Shown in pieces: positions 17,457 through 26,460 of a stretch of DNA of 64,000 nt (its first letter is position 1; each line of letters opens with the position of its first letter). The position numbers and the translations under genes are program-made. The stretch is from Aliivibrio sp. S3MY1 (GTDB lineage Bacteria; Pseudomonadota; Gammaproteobacteria; Enterobacterales; Vibrionaceae), in assembly GCF_028765575.1 (NCBI RefSeq), contig NZ_JARACO010000002.1:62001-126000 (forward strand). Direction: 5' to 3'. The notes under the pieces are model-generated. The model saw nothing but the letters and a program-made list of their open reading frames with translations. It searched no databases and was not told where the DNA came from.

Positions 17457-19157
17457 CTATACTCTCTTCCAAACTCCCCATTCACCAGAAGTTTCAGGGT
17501 TATTACCTTGAGTCCACCACTGAGCTTGATACGTAACACCATTAACGGTGACTTGGTCACCCGTATTATAAGTGGCTGTTGCATCCCATGTAGATGATGG
17601 ATCTGTTGGTTCTGTAGGAGGCGTTGGCTCTACCGGTGCTGGTGGCGTCGGTTCTACTGGAGTCGGGTCAACAGGCGTTGGCGGTGTAGGCTCTACAGGT
17701 GTTGTTGGAGTACCACTGATCACTTCCCAAACACCTGTGGTGCTCGTTGCCGGGTTATCACCTTGGTTCCACCATTTAGCTTGGTAAGTGACACCATTTA
17801 CAACCACTTGATCGCCAGTGTTATAAACCTTGCCTGCATCCCACGTGTTTGTTGGATCTGTCGGGTCGGTTGGCTCTGATGGATCGGTTGGAAGCGTTTC
17901 AACAACACGAGTTACAGGCCAGTTAGCGTGAGACTCATAGAAGTTAGTGACACATTTTTCATAGTCACCAGGAACAAGCGCAGAATATGCAGTTTGGAAG
18001 CCGACTAATTCACATTCAAAAGAAGCGCCTTCTGGACGATCAGGGTAGTATTTCCAGTTACCATCCCAGTTAGTGTAAAGCACATCGGTCGCACCATTTA
18101 GATTTAAACTACCGTAAGGTGTTTGCTGCCAACACGTATTTGCTTCATCTGCTTCAACTGGGATTTGATAATGAGACGATAGTCCTTCCCAATAACGAAT
18201 GCGGTTAACAGGTTGCCCTTTGTCTTTATTTTGTTCACCACACTCGATACCACCGTTTATTACATTAATCGTTGTACCGAACCCATAACCAATACCTGCA
18301 TCGCTCTCTCGTTGAGATGGCGTCCAAGTACGGTCGATAACATGAAGCATGGCAGGTTTTGGAGCTTGAGGTGTTAAGAAGAACCAAATGGCAGAAGCAA
18401 GGTTTAACCAAGAATCAGCAACTAAACCTGGATTATTTAGCAATACAGTTGCATCGCCATCGTACATGACTTCAGAGAAAGCACCGTAGTTAAAATGGTA
18501 AGACAATTGTTTCGCACCACGGCCAAAATAGCCTTCACCCGCCGCACATGGCCAACGTTTGTTTTGCCAATCATTTTGCCCACAACCAGTGGTATAACCT
18601 TCTTGGCCTTCAGACCAACCCATTTCACGAACATGCACTAACGCTTGTTGCCACTCTTCAAGACCTAGTGGGTTATCCCATGTATTATCTATTGCGATAT
18701 GACCGCCAGTTTCTTGAGAGAAGTGTGCAAATGCGGTAACGATAGATTTCTTACAAATAGCATCAGCATCACGACCATCAGTATAGTCACCACAAAAAGC
18801 AGGGAATTTACCAATTGCCTGTAAGAAACGAGTATAAGAATATTCAGGCGCTGCCATTTGAGTTAAAAAGAACCACTCAGATGCAGGAAAAACACGTTCA
18901 ACACGCTTTACGTTATCAGGGTTTGTTGCTAGGCCAGTATTAATAGCATCAACAACGGAGTTAGGTTGAGTTGCCAAAGCTTTTGCCCAAACATCATACA
19001 TAGGATCTGCTGTCTTTGCGGCTTCAGCGGCATCAATCTCAGCTTGAGTAACAATATAGCCTGTTGGATTTTCAGGGTCTGGTTGAGGGTTCATTGTGGT
19101 ACTGTTAGCGGCAAAACTACAAGCGAGTAGTGTTGGTAATAAAGCAAGTTTAAACAT
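17457..19157 (-). CDS. Secreted chitinase, GH19 catalytic domain with two CBM5/12 chitin-binding domains
   Basis: A 566-residue exported enzyme. The signal peptide MFKLALLPTLLACSFAANS is followed by a GH19 catalytic domain (about 60-400): acid/base glutamate near 149 in HFSQETGGHI and the substrate-site segment YFGRGAKQLSYHFNYG. Two tandem C-terminal carbohydrate-binding modules (about 437-478 and 521-566) share NTGDQV.VNGVTYQA.WW.QG.NP. They are joined by a Pro/Thr/Val/Glu-rich linker with repeated PTPVEPTPP-like units. The enzyme hydrolyses chitin outside the cell, fitting a marine vibrio. A second linker rich in PTDP separates the catalytic domain from the first module. It has its own upstream region with a good AAGGAGCG ribosome-binding site. 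Confidence 0.95.
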   Translation of the reverse strand: MFKLALLPTLLACSFAANSTTMNPQPDPENPTGYIVTQAEIDAAEAAKTADPMYDVWAKALATQPNSVVDAINTGLATNPDNVKRVERVFPASEWFFLTQMAAPEYSYTRFLQAIGKFPAFCGDYTDGRDADAICKKSIVTAFAHFSQETGGHIAIDNTWDNPLGLEEWQQALVHVREMGWSEGQEGYTTGCGQNDWQNKRWPCAAGEGYFGRGAKQLSYHFNYGAFSEVMYDGDATVLLNNPGLVADSWLNLASAIWFFLTPQAPKPAMLHVIDRTWTPSQRESDAGIGYGFGTTINVINGGIECGEQNKDKGQPVNRIRYWEGLSSHYQIPVEADEANTCWQQTPYGSLNLNGATDVLYTNWDGNWKYYPDRPEGASFECELVGFQTAYSALVPGDYEKCVTNFYESHANWPVTRVVETLPTDPSEPTDPTDPTNTWDAGKVYNTGDQVVVNGVTYQAKWWNQGDNPATSTTGVWEVISGTPTTPVEPTPPTPVDPTPVEPTPPAPVEPTPPTEPTDPSSTWDATATYNTGDQVTVNGVTYQAQWWTQGNNPETSGEWGVWKRV

Positions 19158-19342
19158 TATTAACGCTCCTTGTGATAATTTAAAGATTAAATTAAGTTGG
19201 AATAACTATAGGAGTTTTTATAAAGTTTAGTTATCTAGATAGATAAATCAGTTTTAACTATGCGAGTTATTTCAAAGAGTATAAATTATATACAAAAGCA
19301 CAGTAAGAGTGTGATTTATAAGGCAGTCAGGGGAATGTATTA

Positions 19343-19789
19343 ATGGTAAGCATCAAAACAGCAGAAAAAATCGATTTAAAAAAGATCTATGAAATAGAAA
19401 CCGAAGCGTTTGGTAATCATGGGTATCCATCTTTCTTTATTAGACAGGCTTTTGATTGCTGGGCTAATGGATTGCTGGTTGCCAAAAAAGGTGAAGAGAT
19501 TGTAGGTTATCTTTTACAAGTGCCATCAAGCGTCACAAAAGGAGACTCATGGATTTTGTCATTAGCAGTATCAAAAAATGCACAAGGTTATGGGCTTGGT
19601 AAAAAGTTACTAGAAACAGCGATTGAAAATGCAAAAGGATATAAACGATTACTTTTAACGGTATGTCCAAACAACAAGAGAGCGTATGCTTTGTATCAAT
19701 CGTATGGTTTTTACTTAGTCAAAGAAGAGCAAGACTATTTTGATATTGGTGAAGATCGCCTCGTTCTTGCCCTAGATATTGTTGAGTAA
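19343..19789 (+). CDS. GNAT-family N-acetyltransferase (RimI-like)
   Basis: A 148-residue acetyltransferase of the GNAT fold: acetyl-CoA-binding motif A is SLAVSKNAQGYGLGKKLLETA (shown shortened: QGYGLGKKLL), followed by LTVCPNNKRAYALYQSYGF, the motif-B region often seen in RimI-like enzymes that acetylate protein N-termini. The real substrate is not known. It starts at ATG 19343, about 10 bases after AGGGGAA. It precedes a second, unrelated GNAT gene by 55 bases. Confidence 0.85.
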   Translation: MVSIKTAEKIDLKKIYEIETEAFGNHGYPSFFIRQAFDCWANGLLVAKKGEEIVGYLLQVPSSVTKGDSWILSLAVSKNAQGYGLGKKLLETAIENAKGYKRLLLTVCPNNKRAYALYQSYGFYLVKEEQDYFDIGEDRLVLALDIVE

Positions 19790-19844
19790 CTTGTTATTGT
19801 GTCTTTTGAGAATAAAAAATAGTTAGCATGAAGGTGGAGAGAGC

Positions 19845-20264
19845 ATGGAAATCGATTATAAAGTCAATGAACCTATTACTGCAGAGCAGTTTATTACTCT
19901 ATTAAAGAAAACCTCTTTAGGTGTGCGTCGTCCCATTGATGATGTTGCAAAAATACAAGCCATGCTTGATAACTCAAATCTAGTTGTGACCGCATGGGGG
20001 GATGGCGAACTCATTGGTATTGCTCGCTCAGTCACTGATTTTAACTTTTGTTGTTATTTATCCGACTTAGCAGTTGACGAAAGTATTCAGTCAGTAGGTA
20101 TTGGGAAGTATCTTATTTTGGTGACCAAAGAAGAGCTGACACCTGATTGCAAATTAATCTTACTCGCGGCACCAAAGGCTGAAGGGTATTACCCAAAAAT
20201 AGGCTTTGAAGCTCACAACAGTGCATGGGTTTTATCCGATGCAAGTCAGTTAAAGTTATTTTGA
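19845..20264 (+). CDS. GNAT-family N-acetyltransferase
   Basis: A 139-residue small GNAT protein. The core shows LVVTAWGDGELIGIARSV, LSDLAVDESIQSVGIGKYL (acetyl-CoA pyrophosphate loop QSVGIGK) and a short C-terminal YYPKIGFEAH. This compact type includes enzymes acting on small amines and antibiotics, but nothing here defines the substrate. It has a strong GGTGGAGAG ribosome-binding region before ATG 19845 and lies 9 bases upstream of the YeeZ-like gene, suggesting cotranscription. Confidence 0.85.
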   Translation: MEIDYKVNEPITAEQFITLLKKTSLGVRRPIDDVAKIQAMLDNSNLVVTAWGDGELIGIARSVTDFNFCCYLSDLAVDESIQSVGIGKYLILVTKEELTPDCKLILLAAPKAEGYYPKIGFEAHNSAWVLSDASQLKLF

Positions 20265-20273
20265 GGTAAAGCC

Positions 20274-21062
20274 ATGAAATCTATAAGTGTATTAGGCTGT
20301 GGTTGGTTAGGGTTACCGTTAGCTAAATGTTTGGTTAATAATGGCTTTGCCGTTAAAGGATCGGTTCGCAGCAAAGAAAAAATAGAGTTATTGGAAAGTA
20401 TCTCTGTTGCTCCATTTCTACAGGATATCGATGGTGAGGTAACAGAGTCATCATGGGCACCATTTTTAGACTCAGATATTTTAATTATTGCCATTCCTTC
20501 TAAGAATAAAGCAGGCTTTAGTGCTTTGATCCGTATCTTAGAGTCTTCATCTATTAAACATGTGGTTTTTGTTAGTTCAACCTCGGTATACGCGGATAAC
20601 AATAGTGTGGTGACTGAAGAAATTGCGGCATCTGAATCTTCTGTATTATTTCAAATTGAATCGTTGTTTTGTCAATCATCGGTATTTACAACAACGGTAA
20701 TTCGCTTTAGTGGTTTAGTGGGATACCAACGAAATCCAGGACGATTTTTTGCTAAAAGTGGCCGTTCTGTGAGTAACCCAGACGCACCTGTAAATATGAT
20801 CCATCAGGATGATTGTGTTGAGTTAATAACACAGATCATAAAACAAGAGAAATGGAACACTATTTTTAATGCCTGTGCTGATACGCACCCAACAAAACGA
20901 GAGTTTTATACACAAGCAACTCAGCGAATAGGGGTGATTACACCTGATTTTATCGAGTCAGACACTCAAACGTTTAAAATTATTAGTAATGAAAAAATTA
21001 AACAGGCATTGGGTTATGAGTTCATTTACCCGGATGTGATGCAAATTTCTTATGACATCTAA
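20274..21062 (+). CDS. NAD(P)-dependent epimerase/reductase, YeeZ-like extended SDR
   Basis: A 262-residue Rossmann-fold protein. The N terminus SISVLGCGWLGLPLAKCL is the dinucleotide-binding GxGxxG-type loop in the form found in the YeeZ family. VVFVSSTSVYADN carries the SDR serine and tyrosine region, and INMIHQDD-like sequence (VNMIHQDDCVELI) matches the substrate-side motif of these proteins. The substrate of YeeZ proteins is not established. It follows the GNAT gene by 9 bases, with GAGG before ATG 20274, and lies 24 bases before the sulfurtransferase gene. Confidence 0.82.
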   Translation: MKSISVLGCGWLGLPLAKCLVNNGFAVKGSVRSKEKIELLESISVAPFLQDIDGEVTESSWAPFLDSDILIIAIPSKNKAGFSALIRILESSSIKHVVFVSSTSVYADNNSVVTEEIAASESSVLFQIESLFCQSSVFTTTVIRFSGLVGYQRNPGRFFAKSGRSVSNPDAPVNMIHQDDCVELITQIIKQEKWNTIFNACADTHPTKREFYTQATQRIGVITPDFIESDTQTFKIISNEKIKQALGYEFIYPDVMQISYDI

Positions 21063-21086
21063 ACGACATTAATTAAGGATAGAATA

Positions 21087-21932
21087 ATGAGCAACCTATT
21101 AGATACCAATCCACTTGTAACCACAGCATGGTTAGCTAAGCATATCGAAGATAAGAATCTCGTTATTGTGGATGCCTATATGGCGAATGTCGTCGGTAAA
21201 GAGCCGTTAGTTTATGAGGCGTTTTCTTGTCTACCTATGGCACGTAAATTGGATATAGAAGCCGACTTTTGTGATCATACATCTTCTCAAATCCATGCAC
21301 TTCCTAATGAAGAGCAGTTTACTCAGGCAATACAGAAGCTAGGTATTAATTCTGATTCAATGGTTGTTATATACGATAGCCAAGGTATTTATTCTGCTCC
21401 TAGAGCGTGGTGGACGTTTAAGGTAATGGGATTTGAAGATGTTTATGTTTTGGATGGCGGATTACCTCAATGGCTAAAAGAGGGAAGAGAAACGGCATCA
21501 GAATACACAACAACATCGATATTGGGTAATGCGATGGCGAAAGCGGTGAAAGGTTTAGCGTGTGACTCGGACGAAGTAGTTAGCGTAATAAATACCAATG
21601 TGGCAATTTTAGATGCGCGTGGAGAAATGCGTTTTCTAGGCAAAGCACCAGAGCCACGTGAAGGTGTTCGTAGTGGCCATATTCCAAACTCTAAAAACCT
21701 CCCATTTTCTATTTTGTTAGATGATTATACCTATCAAGATGAAGAGACATTACGAGCTATTTTTGCAGAAAGAGTACCATCAGTAGATACGAAGATTTAC
21801 TTCAGTTGTGGATCAGGTATTACCGCGTGCATCTTAATGTTGGCAGCCGTATCTATTGGTTATAAAGCGGTTGTCTTATACGATGGTTCATGGGCGGATT
21901 GGGGCAGTAATCACGCATTACCGATAGAGTAA
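21087..21932 (+). CDS. sseA: 3-mercaptopyruvate/thiosulfate sulfurtransferase (SseA-like, two rhodanese domains)
   Basis: A 281-residue sulfurtransferase with tandem rhodanese domains. The N-terminal domain (about 10-140) is non-catalytic: APRAWWTFKVMGFEDVYVLDGG. The C-terminal domain (about 160-281) has the active loop FSCGSGITACI, and the CGSG-[IV]-T form is that of 3-mercaptopyruvate sulfurtransferases rather than thiosulfate-specific enzymes. It moves sulfane sulfur from mercaptopyruvate to acceptors such as cyanide or thiols. AAGGA lies 8 bases before ATG 21087. It probably ends the short cluster that begins at 19845. Confidence 0.87.
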   Translation: MSNLLDTNPLVTTAWLAKHIEDKNLVIVDAYMANVVGKEPLVYEAFSCLPMARKLDIEADFCDHTSSQIHALPNEEQFTQAIQKLGINSDSMVVIYDSQGIYSAPRAWWTFKVMGFEDVYVLDGGLPQWLKEGRETASEYTTTSILGNAMAKAVKGLACDSDEVVSVINTNVAILDARGEMRFLGKAPEPREGVRSGHIPNSKNLPFSILLDDYTYQDEETLRAIFAERVPSVDTKIYFSCGSGITACILMLAAVSIGYKAVVLYDGSWADWGSNHALPIE

Positions 21933-21962
21933 TTTAAGTAAGAGTGATCAATGAGAGACACG

Positions 21963-22613
21963 TTAAGCGCCAAAAAGAATATTCTCAGCTCCTTTCTGCC
22001 ATTTTGGGTGTGTAAACATCGCTTTTGAAAAAGTAGGATCATTATAATGATCCACCAACCATGCTCTTAAATAAGGGAGCGGAGCTTGAGCGTACCACTT
22101 CTTATCAACTCGTGAAAACTGACGAATAAAGGGTAAGATAGCGTAATCCACCAAGCTCGGTGCTTCTCCCATAATATAAGCATGCAGAGATAACGCTTGC
22201 TCGATAGCCATTAACCATTCACAACATCGCTCTCTGCATTCAACTTCATTCGTATCGTGATAGCGAGAGGCTGCGCGATATTTTCGCAATGCATCAACAA
22301 ACTCATGATCACTTCGATAGATAAACTCAAGCATGTGGGGGAGTTTCTGCTTATCATGTGAATAGAGTAGGTTATTAGGATCTGATTGAGTTAGTGCCCA
22401 AATCATCACATCAAGACTTTCGTCGATTACTTTACCATCACTTAGCTGCAATACAGGAACCGTACCTTTCGGTGAAATCGATAGCATTTCTTCAGGTTTA
22501 TTCTTCATATCAATATCACGCAGCACCACAGTTTGTTGTGCATGTAAAATACCCAAACGAGAACGCATCGCATAAGGGCACTGTCGAAGGGAGTAAAGAA
22601 TGGGCGTTGTCAT
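21963..22613 (-). CDS. Glutathione S-transferase-like protein
   Basis: A 216-residue protein with a thioredoxin-fold N-terminal domain (about 1-80: YSLRQCPYAMRSRLGI, then SPKGTVPVLQLSDGKVIDES, the cis-proline and glutathione gamma-glutamyl site) and an all-helical C-terminal domain (about 95-216). The CPYAMR start resembles cysteine-type GSTs (omega/beta-like or Grx2-like), which reduce or conjugate thiols rather than use a tyrosine. It is a lone minus-strand gene; its end is only 31 bases from the sulfurtransferase stop, and I see no clear terminator between them. Confidence 0.85.
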   Translation of the reverse strand: MTTPILYSLRQCPYAMRSRLGILHAQQTVVLRDIDMKNKPEEMLSISPKGTVPVLQLSDGKVIDESLDVMIWALTQSDPNNLLYSHDKQKLPHMLEFIYRSDHEFVDALRKYRAASRYHDTNEVECRERCCEWLMAIEQALSLHAYIMGEAPSLVDYAILPFIRQFSRVDKKWYAQAPLPYLRAWLVDHYNDPTFSKAMFTHPKWQKGAENILFGA

Positions 22614-22688
22614 GATTAAATACTCAAAAGCTAACGTGTTTTAAATCATATTAATGGAATAAATCCTTGGTTTCACCTTTATTTCTTT

Positions 22689-22702
22689 ATGATCTGGATC
22701 AA
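22689..22702 (+). promoter_or_regulatory. Possible FNR-binding site upstream of the U32 gene
   Basis: ATGATCTGGATCAA matches the FNR box TTGAT-N4-ATCAA at 9 of 10 positions. It lies about 100 bases before the ATG at 22795. A plausible -10 (TAGAAT, 22741-22746) would put it near -57. One match alone is weak evidence. Confidence 0.4.
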
Positions 22703-22794
22703 TAAAAGCTGAATAAGTGGTAATAAAAGCGTGAGGCGAGTAGAATGCCCCCTCAAAAAATTATTACATATAATAAGAAGCGAGCAATTTCATA

Positions 22795-25047
22795 ATGAGT
22801 AGAAAACTTGAATTATTGGCCCCAGGTGGTGATGTAGAAGCGATTAAAGCAGCCATCGTAGCAGGAGCAAATGCCGTTTACTGTGGTTTAGATGTATTTA
22901 ACGCACGTAACCGCGCTGCCAATCTTTCATTTGATGAGCTAAATGGTGTATTACGATTAGCTCATGAATATGGCTGTGAAGTTTTCTTAACATTGAATAT
23001 TGTTCTTCTTGAGCATGAAATTAAATCAATTTCAAAGCTACTTAATCAACTAGTAAATACCACTATTGACGGCATTATTGTTCAAGATCTTGGTATGTTT
23101 AATCTAGTAAAAAAATACTTTCCAACACTAGATATTCACGCTTCAACGCAATTAACAACACATAACGATGGTCAAATTCAATTTTTGTCTAAGTTAGGTG
23201 CTTCACGCGTTAATTTATCTCGTGAGCTTAATATTGGTGAGATTAAATCCATAACAGAGCTAGCGCATGAACACGGTGTATTAGTTGAAGTATTTGTTCA
23301 CGGTTCATTATGTATTGCTTTCTCTGGTCAATGTTATTCAACATCAGTCAGTGTCGGTAACTCTGCAAACCGTGGACGCTGTAGTCAAGCATGTCGTGAT
23401 GAATATGAAGAGACTGATGTTGGAAATAAATACCCATTAAATTTAAAAGATAACTCAGCTTACTTTGAATTACCTGAATTGGTTGATGCTAAAGTAGATT
23501 CACTGAAAGTGGAAGGCCGAATTAAAGGTGCTCATTACGTTTATACTGTTATTGAAAACTGGCGTAAAAATATCAATACGTTTGTTGAGTCGGGTGAGCT
23601 ATATGAAGATGATTCAAACCTACATAAAGTATTCAATCGTGATTTTACCAACTCATTCTTGAAAGGTAATTTAACTAAAGACATGTTTATCGATAACCCG
23701 CGCGATAATAGTGTGAATTATGCGGTTCAACAAAGTAATGCGATTGATGTAGTACAAATTCAAGAAGTAAAACAAGAGCTTTATAGTGATAAAAACGCAC
23801 TTGGAGCAACGCTAGAAGACAAAATCAAGTTCTTAGATATCAATAAGATTTCTATCACGATCGCTTTTAAAGCGGTTCTTGGTGAACCATTAGTTGTAAC
23901 GATAACACCAAGCAATAAAGATCAAGAAACGTTTGAGGTGAAATCGCAATCGCTGCTAAGTGAAGCGGGCGAGAAATCGATTACTTCGTCAGAATTAGAA
24001 AAAAGGTTCAAAGGCGTAATTAACGCTAATTACGAACTTACCGGTTATGATTTTTCTGAGTTAGCGGATAATTTAGCTATTCCATTTAGAGAGTTAACTG
24101 AACTTAAAGATAACGTGGCTTATTTACTTAATGGGTCTAAAGAAGTGCTAAAGTTTGTTGATGTACCAGCATTACCTAAGTACGCGAAAGTAGAAGAGAA
24201 ACCTAAACTATCAATGCTGATAGCAGATGTCGAAGACTTAAATGTATGCGATGCAACAGATGCAGATATTTATTTTAAATTACCTGAAAGCTTTAGAAGA
24301 AATGAGACTAAGTACATTAATATCTTCTTAGAAAACCCTCGTTTAATTCCATGGTTCCCAGCGGTATTGATTGGTAAAGATTATAATGAAGCGGTTCGAG
24401 TTCTTGAAGAAGTTAAGCCTACGCGTATCGTAACAAACAATACAGGTATAGCGTATAAAGCGTTTGAGATGGGCATTGAATGGATTGCAGGTCCATTCTT
24501 AAATACCACTAACTCACACGCATTAGTGACAATGAAAGAAGAGTTTAATTGTTCGGGTGCCTTTATCTCAAATGAGATCAATAAAGGACAAATTAAGCAT
24601 ATTCGTCGTCCAGAGAACTTTAAACTACTTTATAGTATTTACCACCCGGTGTTAATGATGACAAGTCGTCAGTGCTTCTTCCAACAAACGGTAGGTTGTA
24701 ATAAGCGTGCAATTGAAGCTGGTTGTATGTTGAAGTGTGAAAAAGCGACAACAATAACCAATACAAGAGGGGTTTCTTTTGCGGTAGATAAGCAAAAAGG
24801 CGGCTACCCAAGTATTTATAATCACGAGCAATTCTTAAATATGGATATTGTGACTGATATGTCGGATTTATTTGATGAGTTCTTTATTGATTTAACTAAC
24901 ATTGGTGGTGGTTCTAAAGTACAAGCTGATAAAGTTGAATTAGTAAAACATTTTGAGCGTTTGTTGAATGGCGATGAGCAAGTACAAGAAGAGCTGTTTA
25001 CCATGGTGCCAATTAATACGCATGACCAATATAAAGTAGGTCTATAA
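22795..25047 (+). CDS. U32-family protein, RlhA-like (23S rRNA C2501 hydroxylation type)
   Basis: A 750-residue protein of peptidase family U32, whose bacterial members are now mostly known as RNA-hydroxylation enzymes. The first 250 residues follow E. coli RlhA (YdcP) closely in pattern: LELLAPGGD, HASTQLTTHNDGQIQFLSKL, SRELNIGEIKSI, VFVHGSLCIAFSGQCY and SANRGRCSQACR with the conserved cysteines. The C-terminal half has a further cysteine set (RQCFFQQTVGCNKRAIEAGC and LKCEK) that could hold an Fe-S cluster. RlhA makes 5-hydroxycytidine at C2501 of 23S rRNA. At 750 residues it is longer than E. coli RlhA (about 650), so the exact substrate is uncertain. Single gene with its own terminator. 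Confidence 0.8.
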   Translation: MSRKLELLAPGGDVEAIKAAIVAGANAVYCGLDVFNARNRAANLSFDELNGVLRLAHEYGCEVFLTLNIVLLEHEIKSISKLLNQLVNTTIDGIIVQDLGMFNLVKKYFPTLDIHASTQLTTHNDGQIQFLSKLGASRVNLSRELNIGEIKSITELAHEHGVLVEVFVHGSLCIAFSGQCYSTSVSVGNSANRGRCSQACRDEYEETDVGNKYPLNLKDNSAYFELPELVDAKVDSLKVEGRIKGAHYVYTVIENWRKNINTFVESGELYEDDSNLHKVFNRDFTNSFLKGNLTKDMFIDNPRDNSVNYAVQQSNAIDVVQIQEVKQELYSDKNALGATLEDKIKFLDINKISITIAFKAVLGEPLVVTITPSNKDQETFEVKSQSLLSEAGEKSITSSELEKRFKGVINANYELTGYDFSELADNLAIPFRELTELKDNVAYLLNGSKEVLKFVDVPALPKYAKVEEKPKLSMLIADVEDLNVCDATDADIYFKLPESFRRNETKYINIFLENPRLIPWFPAVLIGKDYNEAVRVLEEVKPTRIVTNNTGIAYKAFEMGIEWIAGPFLNTTNSHALVTMKEEFNCSGAFISNEINKGQIKHIRRPENFKLLYSIYHPVLMMTSRQCFFQQTVGCNKRAIEAGCMLKCEKATTITNTRGVSFAVDKQKGGYPSIYNHEQFLNMDIVTDMSDLFDEFFIDLTNIGGGSKVQADKVELVKHFERLLNGDEQVQEELFTMVPINTHDQYKVGL

Positions 25048-25077
25048 GCGCTAATTGTACTGATAATCTTAAGATAG

Positions 25078-25108
25078 AAGCCGTGATCACATATCACGGC
25101 TTTTTTTT
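25078..25108 (+). terminator. Rho-independent terminator after the U32 gene
   Basis: A 10-bp stem, AAGCCGTGAT (25078-25087) and ATCACGGCTT (25093-25102), with a 5-base loop, runs into eight T (25101-25108). It is 30 bases after the stop. Confidence 0.92.
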
Positions 25109-25179
25109 GTCTATAATTCAATAATAAGTATGGATTTGATATTGCGAAGTATAATTATAAACACTGAGAGGAATTGGCT

Positions 25180-25710
25180 ATGGTGACACTACAACTACTG
25201 AAAACAGAAGATGCAGAAGCGTTACTGGAGTTTGAATCGGTAAATCGAGAATGGTTTGAATCATTCATTGAAGCGCGAGATGAGGATTTCTTCAGTGAAG
25301 AGGGGATCAAAGATCATATTGATTTTTACCTATCTGAATATGAAGAAGAGAGAATTTATCCGATGATATTGAAGAATGCTCAAGGAACTATTTGTGGTCG
25401 AGCCAATCTTTATAATATTAATCGAGAAAAAGAATCCGGTTTTATTGGTTATCGAATTGGTGAAGAATTTGTTTCTCAAGGGTTCGCTACTTATGCAACT
25501 AAAGAATTGATTGATGTTGCCAGAGAGACATTAGCGTTGAGCCAATTAATAGCTACAGCAGCGACGGATAATTTGGCATCCCAAAGAGTGTTAGCCAAAA
25601 ATGGTTTTAAACAAGCGGGTTTTAGACCTGAGTTTACCATTGTTGACGGTGAAATTATTGATTGTTATGAATATCGCTGCGTAATTAAGCAGTTATCGAC
25701 AGTGATATAA
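25180..25710 (+). CDS. GNAT-family acetyltransferase, RimJ/RimL type
   Basis: A 176-residue acetyltransferase in the RimJ/RimL class: FIGYRIGEEFVSQGFATYATKEL shown in part as GEEFVSQGFATYATK (acetyl-CoA loop) and ATDNLASQRVLAKNGFKQAG, the hallmark N-x-x-S-x-x-x-x-x-K-x-G-F segment. Members acetylate ribosomal protein N-termini or small molecules. I choose ATG 25180 because AGAGGA lies 7 bases upstream; a TTG two codons earlier is less likely. It is monocistronic. Confidence 0.85.
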   Translation: MVTLQLLKTEDAEALLEFESVNREWFESFIEARDEDFFSEEGIKDHIDFYLSEYEEERIYPMILKNAQGTICGRANLYNINREKESGFIGYRIGEEFVSQGFATYATKELIDVARETLALSQLIATAATDNLASQRVLAKNGFKQAGFRPEFTIVDGEIIDCYEYRCVIKQLSTVI

Positions 25711-25773
25711 AGTGAGATATAGCCCTAAAGCAGGGCTTGCTATATACTTTCTTGTTTCAAAGGAATTCCTATA

Positions 25774-26124
25774 ATGGAAATGATCATCGTCTCTTCTGAA
25801 AAACAGAAACGTCTAATAATGATCTTTGCTCGTATGAAAGCAAAGATGTCAGATAAAGCGTTACTGAAAAATTTAGATGCATACCAAATCAACTCAACGG
25901 CTTACCCTGCATTTAAGAAAGCACAGGATCTTCGTGTTGAGCGTATTCATTTACCTTTTGGTGATGATAAAACAGGATCATTAGATGGCGGTGACTTCTT
26001 GTTCCGTTACCTTTCTAAGGGCTACATTTGTCTTGGTGATTTTGAAGGTCAACCAAAGTCAGATCTAGCACCATGGGGGGTTCGCTCTGTTCGCCGTCAA
26101 CCTAAAATAGGTTTTGGACTGTAA
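25774..26124 (+). CDS. Uncharacterized protein, 116 residues
   Basis: I do not recognise the family. The protein is basic at both ends, soluble, without signal peptide or membrane segment. The N-terminal third is helical and Lys/Met-rich; the middle has IHLPFGDDKTGSLDGGDFLF, a conserved-looking loop with several Asp and Gly residues; the C terminus is RSVRRQPKIGFGL. AAGGAA lies 8 bases before ATG 25774 and the codon use fits its neighbours, so it is likely a real gene. It stands alone, 63 bases after the acetyltransferase. Confidence 0.7.
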   Translation: MEMIIVSSEKQKRLIMIFARMKAKMSDKALLKNLDAYQINSTAYPAFKKAQDLRVERIHLPFGDDKTGSLDGGDFLFRYLSKGYICLGDFEGQPKSDLAPWGVRSVRRQPKIGFGL

Positions 26125-26460
26125 TAGATTAAAACTGTCAATTACAGGATAGTTATAGCGGCATCGTAAGATTGATGGGCTAACCAGAATTAAATTGCAA
26201 TGGGAGTATTCTATAAAATTCATATTATGAGCTTTGTAGAGGGCTTCCATGAATCATTTCAGCGAAAATTTCATCGCACTTCCTTTGTTATTCTTACCCT
26301 TCGCTTTATTCAAATGTGTAACGATCCATATTTTAGGATCCCGCTAATGAAACCAATGGTTTAACCCTATATAATGCAGCCTAAGTAAGTTACTGATTTT
26401 TTTATATACTAAAATTATCTAATTAATGACTGAACCAAACTGTTATAAAAGGAAGTTAAA
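26125..26460. other. Intergenic region with one possible 32-codon ORF
   Basis: 336 bases. A possible small ORF runs 26249-26347 (listed separately). A short inverted repeat GATCC/GGATC lies at about 26324-26341. AAGGAAG just before 26461 is the ribosome-binding site of the next gene. No strong terminator or promoter was assigned. Confidence 0.4.
26249..26347 (+). CDS. Possible small hydrophobic peptide, 32 residues
   Basis: ATG 26249 to TAA 26347 encodes MNHFSENFIALPLLFLPFAL followed by 12 more residues (FKCVTIHILGSR), a single hydrophobic stretch with a basic end. AGAGGG lies 6 bases upstream. It could be a small membrane peptide or chance; conservation would decide. Confidence 0.25.
   Translation: MNHFSENFIALPLLFLPFALFKCVTIHILGSR

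Noticed and set aside
17572-17787. Plus-strand frame rich in Gly/Val/Ser repeats
   Set aside because: It is the complement of the Pro/Thr/Val linker and chitin-binding modules of the chitinase; the repeats belong to that gene.
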